The translations under genes were made by a program, and so were the position numbers. Below are positions 36,201-44,491 of a DNA stretch of 64,000 nt, one piece after another. Every line of letters begins with the position of its first letter. Position 1 is the first letter of the stretch. Source of the DNA: Granulosicoccus sp965214025. Its GTDB lineage: Bacteria > Pseudomonadota > Gammaproteobacteria > Granulosicoccales > Granulosicoccaceae. A model generated the notes under the pieces. It made no database searches and had not been told where the DNA came from. It saw nothing but the letters and a program-made list of their open reading frames with translations. The DNA is taken from positions 62,001 through 126,000 of the forward strand of contig CBDCAW010000027.1 in the NCBI GenBank assembly GCA_965214025.1. The letters are read 5' to 3'.

Positions 36201-37511
36201 CCGTCGTTTCCAAGCTTGCGCATTCCTCGATATGCTCAATACAGAGTCCTCCCATGGAATATGAGGATTGGGAGAATCAAAAGCGACCTGTGGAGCAATT
36301 TGTTGATGCTTTAGCGACAGAACCGCTTTCAGCAGACCAGCCACACCCGCAGCACCTTCCAAATGACCGATATTGGCTTTCACCGAGCCAATATTCAGAG
36401 GGTGGATTCGGTCTACGTCATTTCCGAATACATTCATCAAAGCGATAGCTTCAATCGGATCCCCCAACAGAGTGCCCGTACCATGAGTTTCAATGAAGTC
36501 AATCTGCGAAGGCGACACATTCGCACTATCCATTGCTTGACGTATGACTGATTCTTGAGCCAGCCCATTGGGTGCAGTCAACCCGTTACTTCTTCCATCA
36601 TGATTGACTGCAGACCCCTTGATTACTGCCAATATATTATCGTGGTTTTTTTCAGCATCTGACAAGCGCTTTAACACCACCATGGCGCAGCCCTCCCCCC
36701 TGACATAGCCATCGGCGCGCTCGTCAAACGCTCGGCATTGCCCACTCGACGACAACGCGTTCAACTGACAAAAGCCGATACTCGTTTCTGGCGATAGCAT
36801 GGCGTTCACACCGCCCGCTATCGCCATGGAACTTTCACCATTTCGTAAACTTTGGCATGCTAGATGAACGGCGAATAACGATGAGGAACACGAGGTATCG
36901 AGCGACAAACTGGGACCTTGAAAACCGAAGCTATAGGAGATTCGCCCTGCAGAAATACTTTTACTATTACCAAGAGAACCGTAGGGAGACATAGCCTCCA
37001 GTTGAAGCTGGTTGCGTAACAGATGAGCGTAATCATCAAAACAGACCCCCAGGAATACGCCTACATCCGCGCCCTTGAGCTTGCCGAAGGGTTGACCTGC
37101 ACGCTCTACGGCGCTATACGAGACTTCCAAAGCCAGTCGTTGTTGCGGATCCATATTGATGGCTTCTTCGGCAGACAGGCCAAAGAAGTGTGCATCAAAG
37201 CCATACACATCATTCAAGAAGCCACCATGCTCAGTGTAGAGCCTTCCAACCTGTGCAGGCGCGTCGCTGTAATATGCCTGGTTATCCCACCGGTCGGTGG
37301 GTACTTCGTCTATTGCAACGCCACCATTCTTCAAAAACGCCCAGTACTCCTCGGGGCTATTAGCTGAACCCGGCAGGCGACAATCCATACCGATGATAGC
37401 AATGTCTTCCTGCTCAACTGAAGCACTTCTCAATTGCCGCCTGAGATCCTTGATTTCCTTTAATGCAGATATAAGGACCGCTTTTGAATCATGCGAGCTG
37501 GTAGATTTCAC
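33294..37511 (-). CDS. Type I polyketide synthase module KS-AT-ACP-TE
   Basis: A 1405-residue one-module synthase. Ketosynthase (about residues 35-465): active Cys in DTSCSSSL near 205, HGTGT near 340, NIGHLEGA near 380. Acyltransferase (about 590-900): FSGQGG, GHSLGEY near 705 and AFHSS near 823, the signature of malonyl-CoA selection. A post-AT linker ends PPHPFQYKRY. Carrier domain (about 1020-1090) has GCDSI near 1051. Thioesterase (about 1120-1400) has VHPAGGTTF, GYSYGGN near 1203 and a terminal catalytic His in DGHHF. No ketoreductase, dehydratase or enoylreductase is present. GTG 37511 has GGAGG nine bases upstream; TTG 37517, overlapping the upstream stop, is the alternative. It is the second gene after FAAL-ACAD-ACP and is much more AT-rich than the flanks. 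Confidence 0.93.
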   Translation of the reverse strand: MKSTSSHDSKAVLISALKEIKDLRRQLRSASVEQEDIAIIGMDCRLPGSANSPEEYWAFLKNGGVAIDEVPTDRWDNQAYYSDAPAQVGRLYTEHGGFLNDVYGFDAHFFGLSAEEAINMDPQQRLALEVSYSAVERAGQPFGKLKGADVGVFLGVCFDDYAHLLRNQLQLEAMSPYGSLGNSKSISAGRISYSFGFQGPSLSLDTSCSSSLFAVHLACQSLRNGESSMAIAGGVNAMLSPETSIGFCQLNALSSSGQCRAFDERADGYVRGEGCAMVVLKRLSDAEKNHDNILAVIKGSAVNHDGRSNGLTAPNGLAQESVIRQAMDSANVSPSQIDFIETHGTGTLLGDPIEAIALMNVFGNDVDRIHPLNIGSVKANIGHLEGAAGVAGLLKAVLSLKHQQIAPQVAFDSPNPHIPWEDSVLSISRNAQAWKRRPDQLQRLAGVSSFGMSGTNAHIVLGEAAHSTKNSMQPGFNRNEMDHSTSGSHSLSKNIASSLVERPRPMSMLMLSAKSYKALLTLISRVMEYIEAKPDVDVERICHTYALGRAHYQHRVAVVAETSQDLHTKLVSAHGAISSKNGEKVQSEKFTQTVFMFSGQGGDHYNLAYVLYRHEEYYREQVNRCSDLITGIDPALHGILQCFMQPPQLTVNHESENGSSRYVTSALNENEELKTEKLDQLQLFVFEYALSKLYISWGVKIDAMIGHSLGEYVAACISGVLSLSDALEVMMKRQVLMESTEQGAMMAVRMKEEDLLPSLERWNLKCQSARTGVSTNTYESLSLAALNSPEQCVVSGRKQAISQWSESYLPEGSQFRWLPTERAFHSSLMDPVTEEFDQYMSGVDLKEPTIAYVSNISGGWITADDVRNSSYWGDHIRKTVRFSDGVRTILERSVNTVFLEIGPSDILTQMCRAQRQECAFAVPTQANRYAVEQVGSSDHGCSRISYAAVLSALARLWEGGVEIDWACFYKGRRQILIDMPPHPFQYKRYSILGNSAKVDSDTNGEVNDRISFQKEFAGTGEIEQQLLGLLSTQLGLDAIDSDSNLFMQGCDSIMALHFINRVNQLYDVSLSHNQLLAVPTVASLAIFIESSQADPTPKGQSLAGEGKLADELSEMQSLDTRCMIKLQPSGDRTPLFFVHPAGGTTFCYTGFAAEMGLEQPVYGIEDPNLYAPHNFSSFEEKAAHYIRLVKSVQPRGPYNIAGYSYGGNMAFEMARQLSGSGDKVDFVALLDSFPAVSYANLTTDDNAILAAVAHMYCIIFDKKEIDWVGMLDGLPWSQRIDTILTEVSRDKHGMDIPPGSISREMLQVAVDNFKELHQHQPSSKYTGVIDYFWAREKIPGKLTTLLNYQIPDELIDDGWGKLASEKINRHFVDGHHFTMFQGEKGEDLINTFSESFHSTQTVLVD

Positions 37512-37513
37512 AG

Positions 37514-40500
37514 TCAAACACCTCCCGTTTCTGCTAATTCGTCCATTAGTAGTGATCGTATTTCGTCTTCAGACAAAATATCAAGCTCGGGCGTACGTGG
37601 TGGATTTGATTCAACACCTACTCTCGGCTGCAGGCGTTTTATCAAAAAATTACTTAAGGAATCAATATTGGAGTAGTTCCAAACGATGGTGGTATCAATA
37701 TCCAGCTGCAGCCACTTCTCCAGGTCTTCCACCAGCTCGACAACCGAGATCGAATCCATTCCGTAATCCGAAAATGGCATTTCCGGCTGAATGAAGTCCA
37801 AGGAAATATTGCGGTTGCTACACACCCATTGTGTCAACCAGGACTGAATGCCATTGACCGAATGAGTTGCATTGACTGAATGAGTTGAGCTGCCTACATT
37901 CGATGAAGGGTCTTGCGAGCCATTGCCACTGGAAGAATCTATTCTTTTACCATCTACATTCTCTTCAGACCTTTCCGAGTCAAACGACACTGAGCCCCTG
38001 TCCTCGTCTATCTGATTATTGCCTTTCAGGTCAATGTGCAGATAGGAATCAAGGTCGTGGCTCTCTCCAGCCATTGCCTGCTGTATGTCACCGATATCAT
38101 TCGTGTATTGACTGACAGAATCACTCGCAGGATAATCTTTCGAATGGCTCACGGCAACGCTATTCCAACACCTTATCTTTTCAAGTGAAGTACGATAGAT
38201 TCGATCAAACTCACTGTTAACCCATTCTACGGCACTACTGTTTTCTGACTGTTTCGCAGAAAGGTTGATAAAACTGGTCACTGCTTCCAGGATCGTCAAT
38301 GCCGCCAACTCCCCAATCAACACCTGCGCCCAACGCTTGGATGCCACCCTATCGATATCTGAAGACTGGTTTGCATGAGAGGTGAGTTCGATCGCAGTGA
38401 AGGCAGTATGAAAGCGATCGTAGAGGCGGGGAGACTGAAGATCGTCGGAAATCCACGATTTCAGAATCGTCTCATCATTAAGTATTTTAGAACCCAGATG
38501 CATACTCAAGGTTTCAGTGGGCCCTTCAAAAATCCTGATCAAGCGCGCATCGCGTAACAGCTGTGACGCAATATTGGTATCGATGTATCCTCTACCACCC
38601 AATGTTTGCATCAGGCCGTCACACGCCCGCCACAAAAATTCAGGGGCAGTAATTTTGCATGCAAGATATAGCTCCTCTGAAACTCTATCCCCTTGATCCA
38701 GCTTTGCGGCTATGTACTGCACGAAGTTCTCAACAAGTGTGATGCCCGATCGCATTTCAAATATACGCCATCTTGTCACCGGATTATCCAGCAACCGGCC
38801 CGTTCCGATACTACGTCGAGCCGCATAACGATGTAATAACTGAACGCAGCGCTTCATCCCACCCAGGCTGATGATACTTAGCATGAATCGACCTAACTGA
38901 AAGACGTCACGAGCGACCATCATTCCGTTACCCAGGCTACCCAACAAGCAGCTGGAACTTGCGTGGAGATTATCTATCGACACACTATTCTGAACCATTC
39001 CGCGCATTCCCATGGTCATGGCCTCGCTGGCCACAGACAACCCGGGCGTGCCTTGACGCAAGGTGAAACCTGACATTCCGATAGCGGTATCTTCCGTATC
39101 AACCGTTTTAGCAAACACGTTGATCACGCTGGACCAGGAGCCGGAACCTATCCAAGACTTTGAACCGTTGATCTTGAATTGACTGATGCCGTCATAAGCA
39201 GCCACACATTGAATGGAGTTGGGGCTCGAACCCGCACCAGGCTCTGTGATCGCAAATGCGGCCAGCTCTCTTCCTGTCGCCAGCAGAGGAAGTAGATCTT
39301 CCTTTTTCTCATCAGTAGCGTGGTGCTCGATGGGCCAAATACCCAAATAGTTATTTAAACCCACAAAAGTGGCGAGCGTTAGATCAATTGCCGCCAACTG
39401 CTGATAGACTTTTACAACATCAAGGTAGCGTAAACCCAACCCACCGTAGCGTTTTGAAACCTGCATCCCCATCAAACCCTTGTTGCCAAAATCGAGCACA
39501 ATATATGGCGGGATACATCTTCGCTCGTCTATGAGATAGGAGTTGATTCGACTTCCGGCATATTCTCGCAACCACTCTACCAGCTCATCTGCACTGGCAG
39601 ACTCTGAAGCAGTGTTTGCCCTGCTGCCTGAAACAGCATTCATGCTAGCGCCAAGAAGAGGATCGCCAGGTGTGCGCGCATCACCGACCACTGAAGACAC
39701 CTGATCAGACGGCCCACCTGTTTCAGTGACTTGACGCCCACCTTTAGCCCGTTTAAATGAATCATTTTTGTATTTGATTCGACAAGCAGAGCGCTGAACC
39801 TTTCCACTGGATGTTTTCAATACCTCTCCGGGTTGCACCAGAACCACGTCATGAGCATTGAGTCCGTGAACGTCAAACACTGCTTTTCTTATCATGGATA
39901 GAATGCCAGCGACATCAATCTTGTTTCTCTGTGTTCGTTCAACCTCCTGAACGATGACTAGTTTGTTTGCACGCTCATCACCGTTCTGAACCGTAAACGC
40001 AGAAACAAACCCACCTCTTCTTAACGCAGGGTGCAGGTTTTCGACAGTATGCTCAATGTCCTGCGGATAGTGATTCTCCCCCCTGATGATAATAAGATCG
40101 TCAATCCGCCCGGTGACGAAAAGTTGACCTTCATGAATGAATCCAAGATCGCCGGTTTTCAGGAACCTCTGATCGGGGTGTTCTTCGAGTAGACCATGAA
40201 ACCTTGCCTTCGTCGTTTCTGCTTTGCCCCAATAGCCAGAGCATATAGAAGGCCCGGCAGCCCATATCTCACCGATAACACAGTTGCCAACTGGCTTGTT
40301 CGAATCAGGGTTCACGATCTCCACTATAGGGCTACTTGCGATCAGGCCACTAGACACCACAGCTTTACTACCTGGATCTTTTTCCTGGCACACTTTCACA
40401 CTGTTGTTTTTGAATACCTGCTCATCAACATAGATGCATTTGGGTTCATTTGCCCCGGGGTCCCCGGTAGTAATGACCAAGGTCGCTTCCGCCAGACCGT

Positions 40501-41509
40501 ATGCAGGAAAATGGGCACTTTCACAGAAGCCATGCTCCTCAAACAAGCGGCTAAATTTGTCCAAGGTAGATTTGACGACAGGTTCGGCTCCGTTCAGTGC
40601 AACCTTTAGTGCACTGAGATCCAACCCTGCACGTTGTTCGGCACTAGTTCGCTGCACACATAGATCGTAGGCGAAATTGGGCCCTCCCGTCATCACGGCC
40701 TTGTAGTCCGATAACGCTCGAAGCCATCGAATCGGCTGCTGGACAAATCGCTCTGGCGCCATGAAGACCGCAGTGGCACCCAATGAAAGCGGCAAAAGAA
40801 TCCCCTCCACCAACCCCATATCATGGAAAAGTGGTAGCCAGGAAACGTGGCATCCACCCTTTGGGGTTTGCACACCTTTTGCGAATATTTCACAGTTTAC
40901 CAACATGTTTCTCTGTGAAACCATTACACCCTTGGGCGAACTGGTAGAGCCACTGGTATATTGAAGATAAGCCACTTCGTGCTCACTACCATCTTTGGAT
41001 TTGACCAGATTGTCCGTATCGATAACCGTATGATCTGGCTCATTGGATACGTCGTTGTCAATTGATGCGTCGTTATCAATATCGCTAACGATGGTGTCCG
41101 TTGCAATATATCGATCCACCTTCACGTGCTTCTTAATCGATTCCATCGACTGCTCTGAGCACAAGACCGCTTCAACACTGGCATCTTCGATGATATTCTT
41201 CAGGCGCACTGCGTGATGGTTGTTTTTTGGTGGGTAAGCCGGTACCGATACTACACCGGCATAGAGGCAACCGAAGAATGCCACCACGTAGTCAATAGAC
41301 GACGGATAAAGTAGCAATACTGACTTTCCGACTAAATGCTGTTTACGTAAGTAGCTGGCCAGCCTGAAAGACTGTTGGTGAAGCTCTTGATAACTTAATG
41401 AAGTTTCATCATCGGTGTTCTTATCCAGATAAATTAGCGCTTTCCGGTTGGAATTCGTGTTTTTCAGACCAGAAAAGTGTTCAACAAATACTGCATTTCC
41501 GTATCGCAT
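37514..41509 (-). CDS. Fused fatty acyl-AMP ligase - acyl-CoA dehydrogenase - acyl carrier protein
   Basis: A 1331-residue three-domain starter enzyme. Residues about 1-590 are a fatty acyl-AMP ligase: YTSGSTSSPKG near 185, WLPLFHDMGL, YGLAEATLV near 336, GRIDDLIIIRGENHYPQDIE and a C-terminal SSGKVQR. Residues about 640-1090 are an acyl-CoA dehydrogenase: FAITEPGAGSSPNS, RGMVQNSV, GGRGYIDTN, and RIFEGPTET near 990 with the catalytic-type Glu kept. A Ser/Asp/Asn-rich linker leads to a carrier domain at about 1225-1300 with the phosphopantetheine serine in GMDSISVVEL near 1251. ATG 41509 has AGGTG upstream and is preferred; ATG 41554 has no ribosome site. First gene of the operon. Expected to adenylate a fatty acid, load it on the carrier and desaturate it. 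Confidence 0.92.
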   Translation of the reverse strand: MRYGNAVFVEHFSGLKNTNSNRKALIYLDKNTDDETSLSYQELHQQSFRLASYLRKQHLVGKSVLLLYPSSIDYVVAFFGCLYAGVVSVPAYPPKNNHHAVRLKNIIEDASVEAVLCSEQSMESIKKHVKVDRYIATDTIVSDIDNDASIDNDVSNEPDHTVIDTDNLVKSKDGSEHEVAYLQYTSGSTSSPKGVMVSQRNMLVNCEIFAKGVQTPKGGCHVSWLPLFHDMGLVEGILLPLSLGATAVFMAPERFVQQPIRWLRALSDYKAVMTGGPNFAYDLCVQRTSAEQRAGLDLSALKVALNGAEPVVKSTLDKFSRLFEEHGFCESAHFPAYGLAEATLVITTGDPGANEPKCIYVDEQVFKNNSVKVCQEKDPGSKAVVSSGLIASSPIVEIVNPDSNKPVGNCVIGEIWAAGPSICSGYWGKAETTKARFHGLLEEHPDQRFLKTGDLGFIHEGQLFVTGRIDDLIIIRGENHYPQDIEHTVENLHPALRRGGFVSAFTVQNGDERANKLVIVQEVERTQRNKIDVAGILSMIRKAVFDVHGLNAHDVVLVQPGEVLKTSSGKVQRSACRIKYKNDSFKRAKGGRQVTETGGPSDQVSSVVGDARTPGDPLLGASMNAVSGSRANTASESASADELVEWLREYAGSRINSYLIDERRCIPPYIVLDFGNKGLMGMQVSKRYGGLGLRYLDVVKVYQQLAAIDLTLATFVGLNNYLGIWPIEHHATDEKKEDLLPLLATGRELAAFAITEPGAGSSPNSIQCVAAYDGISQFKINGSKSWIGSGSWSSVINVFAKTVDTEDTAIGMSGFTLRQGTPGLSVASEAMTMGMRGMVQNSVSIDNLHASSSCLLGSLGNGMMVARDVFQLGRFMLSIISLGGMKRCVQLLHRYAARRSIGTGRLLDNPVTRWRIFEMRSGITLVENFVQYIAAKLDQGDRVSEELYLACKITAPEFLWRACDGLMQTLGGRGYIDTNIASQLLRDARLIRIFEGPTETLSMHLGSKILNDETILKSWISDDLQSPRLYDRFHTAFTAIELTSHANQSSDIDRVASKRWAQVLIGELAALTILEAVTSFINLSAKQSENSSAVEWVNSEFDRIYRTSLEKIRCWNSVAVSHSKDYPASDSVSQYTNDIGDIQQAMAGESHDLDSYLHIDLKGNNQIDEDRGSVSFDSERSEENVDGKRIDSSSGNGSQDPSSNVGSSTHSVNATHSVNGIQSWLTQWVCSNRNISLDFIQPEMPFSDYGMDSISVVELVEDLEKWLQLDIDTTIVWNYSNIDSLSNFLIKRLQPRVGVESNPPRTPELDILSEDEIRSLLMDELAETGGV

Positions 41510-41890
41510 TTTACACGCACCTATTTTATGACAAGATATATCAAGATCAAACATTCTATAAATTACGTACCACGAGCAGACGATCGGTAATTTTTTGAAG
41601 TTCGTTGATCAACCATTCTTTAACGGATGGTTTCTGATTTATTTTGAGGTTCGGGTATTCAGGCGAATCATCGTTGATAGAGTCATAACGTCTCAGCCTC
41701 AAGGGCTAATGAAAACTTCTAGCGATCTGAGATCCGGTGAATACGGCCCGAGGATTCTTGATTTTTGGATAGGTGACGAGTTTGTCATCGAACCGATCGC
41801 GTATTTCGCCGGTCAAGCATGTACCGGATGACTCGGCGGAATGCCTGGAGCCGTGACCAAATGCCGAATGGCTATGATCACGCTCTGTAT
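41510..41890. other. AT-rich upstream region of the polyketide operon
   Basis: About 380 bp between the FAAL start and the IS5 relic, expected to hold the operon promoter on the minus strand. On that strand TTGATC and TAAAAT occur 16 bases apart just before the start codon, but this would put the RNA start at or past the ribosome site, so a promoter farther up is more likely. A perfect GTTGATCAAC palindrome lies at 41607-41616. No gene was recognised. Confidence 0.35.
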
Positions 41891-42912
41891 TCATGTGGCC
41901 TGCCCTTGCAGGAATGCCAACCGCTTCAGGGCATAGGTCAGGTTCATCATCCTCACCTTGACCTGCCCTGGGCCAAGCCGATGGTACGTGCGAGCATGCT
42001 ACCCATCGCTTCCTGAGTTGCGGCTTCATGCTCTATGCGGTGGCGCACCTTGGAGCGGCTCGCGTTCGACCTTTGGCCCCGCTTCGCCAAGAACTTGTCG
42101 CGAGCGCACTGGAAATGGATTAGAATTCGGTAGCCACGGCTCTCCAGCGACTCTTCCTGCCGTATCGATCGGTACGTTACATTCGCCCGCATATCGACGG
42201 TCGAGTTCTCAGGCTCAAGCAGTTCATCGAAGACCTGACTGTCGTGTAACGAGGCGGTAGTGACGTCATGGCAACGTATCAACGCGTGCTGACCATCACC
42301 GTCGACGTGGCTCACGTACCCGAAGTCATTCTCGGCATTCTTCTTCGTCCACCGACCATTTACATCCTTTTGTCGACACATAGTGCCGAGCTCGCGCTGT
42401 CGGGTCTCAGGCGTCTCGCTCTGCTTGATCGTTTCGTTCTCACCGAGACTGTTGCGCTGTAGAGGCGCACTGATGGGGCTGGTATCCATGATCTGTCGAT
42501 CGTGGGCGATGTGAGCTGCCAATCTGGCTTTCTCGATCAGCAAGTCGAGCAGGGGCTTGACGCGCTCATGCTCCCTCAGCGGCTTGCGGAGCAGCCATAC
42601 CGTTCGGGCATCCGGAACACGCCCTTCTGGCGGCAAACCCGGGAAGCGGCACAAAGAGAAGAGACCCCGAACCTGGCACTCGATCTGCTCATCGGACAAG
42701 TTGTACAGGTGCTGCAGAACCAGTACCTTGAACATCGAAACGACATCGTAGGGTTTGCGTACGGCGCAGCTCTTGCGCTTCTTCTCACCCGCGTGGTTTC
42801 GCAGCGGCCCGAACGGCTTCCAGCCGACGCTGCGCTGGAGCTTGAGCAACGGGTCGCCAAACTTTTCGAACAGCCCCAGGCGCTCATCGATGTCGAAGAA
42901 GCCGGTTTGCAT
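41891..42912 (-). pseudogene. IS5-family transposase, frameshifted and catalytically degenerate
   Basis: The frame from ATG 42912 reads MQTGFFDIDERLGLFEKFGDP, the usual IS5-group start, with KPYDVVSMFKVLVLQHLYNLSD and GLPPEGRVPDARTVW. It stops at 41953. Skipping back one frame near 41962 continues the family C-terminus (VKVRMMNLTYALKRLAFLQ) to a TGA at 41891-41893, so one base has been lost. The second catalytic Asp of the DDE triad is also gone: intact relatives read WADSAYRS, here RANVTYRS. It lies between the LysR regulator and the polyketide operon. Terminal inverted repeats could not be located. Confidence 0.85.
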
Positions 42913-42963
42913 GGTCAGATCAGCTCGTTTTCGGTGGCAGTTATTTGACTGCTCTCGAAAACT

Positions 42964-43037
42964 TTATCTAATAGATAAGGATCATTGATGGTACGTGCGC
43001 TTAAATGATATTTAAATGTTTATATTTGCAGCAAATA
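42964..43037. promoter_or_regulatory. Cluster of three perfect inverted repeats upstream of the island LysR gene
   Basis: TTATCT-AAT-AGATAA at 42964-42978, TTAAAT-GAT-ATTTAA at 43001-43015 and TATTTGC-A-GCAAATA at 43023-43037. All are 15 bp and perfect, in a 153-bp gap between the IS5 relic and the LysR start. The last resembles a LysR T-N11-A site and sits about 30 bases before the GTG. Probably autoregulatory or target sites. Confidence 0.5.
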
Positions 43038-43065
43038 ATTTCACTTTTGCACATGGAGCGGTGGC

Positions 43066-44004
43066 GTGAAGGATAATTGGGATGACTATAGAATATTCAT
43101 AGCATTGGCTGAGCAAGGCTCTCTGGCGAAAACGGGAAAGAGCTTGAACATTCAGCATACAACTGTACTACGGCGAATAAATGCTCTCGAGCAACGATTG
43201 TCGGTGAGGCTGTTCGAACGATTACGAACAGGTTATACCCTTACCGAACCGGGCGAAAAAATGGTAAGCACCATCGCCCATCTGAAAAATGAGATCCTTA
43301 ACGCCGAGAGAGGAATTTTGGGGGAAGATGTAAAGCTTTCCGGCACCATAAGGATATCTACAACTGATACGATAGGTTATTTCTGGCTCCCAAAGTTTGT
43401 TGCCAAATTTAAACTAAAATACCCCGAAATCGAGCTTGACATCGACATCACTACAAGGCACCGCGATTTGACTGCGAGAGAAGCCGACGTTGTCTTGCCT
43501 GCAGTCAATGTTCAGCCCGACTACATGATAGGAAGAGCCATCAGGCCCATTCATTTTCGTCTATATGCGCACAAGGAACTTAACATAAGCCCGCTGACTC
43601 AATACACATATAACGACCATGACTTTCTTCTACCAAATGAAGTACTCCGTGATCTACCAGCAAGTCGTTACATAAAGCAGTTTTACACGCGCGCTGCGGC
43701 AGTGACTTCAGATAAGATAACGGGCCTGTATTTCCTGTGTAAACAGCGCATGGGAATCACACTGTTGCCTGATTACATAGGCGACCATGATGCGGATCTC
43801 GAATGCGTTGGGCAGCTGCCTATGGAAGTACAAAAGAACTCGATCTGGATATTGAATCACCCCGGTTTGAGAAACAACGCGCGCATAAAGGCATTCACCA
43901 CATTTTTGAGGATGGAGGCTGACAAGGAGGTTGCATGCCTGAAAATGAATAACGATTTTCGCAATGGTAATAGACATGCCGATGGTCATCGTCAAATAGG
44001 GTGA
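43066..44004 (+). CDS. LysR-family regulator of the polyketide island
   Basis: A 312-residue LysR protein. The N-terminal helix-turn-helix (DDYRIFIALAEQGSLAKTGKSLNIQHTTVLRRINALEQRL) is followed by FERLRTGYTLTEPGEKM and a substrate-binding-like effector domain with ADVVLPAVN. GTG 43066 follows GGAG seven bases away. It is transcribed away from the FAAL-ACAD/PKS operon with the IS5 relic in between, and shares its AT-rich base use, so it most likely arrived with it and controls it. The effector may be a product or precursor; unknown. The last 30 residues are polar and poorly conserved. Confidence 0.85.
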   Translation: MKDNWDDYRIFIALAEQGSLAKTGKSLNIQHTTVLRRINALEQRLSVRLFERLRTGYTLTEPGEKMVSTIAHLKNEILNAERGILGEDVKLSGTIRISTTDTIGYFWLPKFVAKFKLKYPEIELDIDITTRHRDLTAREADVVLPAVNVQPDYMIGRAIRPIHFRLYAHKELNISPLTQYTYNDHDFLLPNEVLRDLPASRYIKQFYTRAAAVTSDKITGLYFLCKQRMGITLLPDYIGDHDADLECVGQLPMEVQKNSIWILNHPGLRNNARIKAFTTFLRMEADKEVACLKMNNDFRNGNRHADGHRQIG

Positions 44005-44082
44005 ACTCAACCGGACAACCCGATATTTCCATATATTCAAGTATTGCCGCGCCATCTCGTCGGCAGGTTGCAAATCGTTGTC

Positions 44083-44255
44083 GTAAAACCCGCTCTTTTC
44101 CAGGGTTGCGCCTCAGCCGGCAAACCTCGGATCACCGACTTGATCAGATCAGGACTGCGTGCCACCTCCGGCGTCCGGCTACTCACCATCGCGAACCAAT
44201 GCGACTACCTCCGCCTTAAACTCAGGTGTGAACGTATGTCGCGTTGTTCGTGAGG
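44083..44255 (-). pseudogene. Relic of an IS3-family transposase orfA
   Basis: On the minus strand the text reads RHTFTPEFKAEVVALVRDGE and then a stop. In the next frame it continues SRTPEVARSPDLIKSVIRG and AEAQPWKR, the helix-turn-helix part of an IS3-type OrfA. Start, second half and OrfB are missing. It lies in the 44005-44491 gap, in which nothing else was recognised. Confidence 0.65.
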
Positions 44256-44491
44256 TCTTTCGTTTTGCCGCTGGGCACCTCGCGGAGCATTACCGCTCGG
44301 TTCCTCGACTGGGTAACCGTGGTGCGCAGGCGTCGCGCCCGGCATTGGCAAGGCAACGCGCTCCGTAAGTCTTCAGAAGAGCTGCAGACGATATCGGTAC
44401 CGTAATCAGGCAGTGGCAAGAAGCGTCAAGCGTCGCGTGTGGCCCGCGCGTGAGGAATTATCATTATGACCATGGGAGGTCAGCGTCGTCA

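Noticed and set aside
41595..41831. 78-residue plus-strand frame between the FAAL gene and the IS5 relic
   Set aside because: No family resemblance, no ribosome site; it lies in presumed promoter DNA.
33000..44255. Idea that the island is a prophage or integrative element
   Set aside because: No integrase, structural phage gene, relaxase or attachment repeats were found; only two IS relics.
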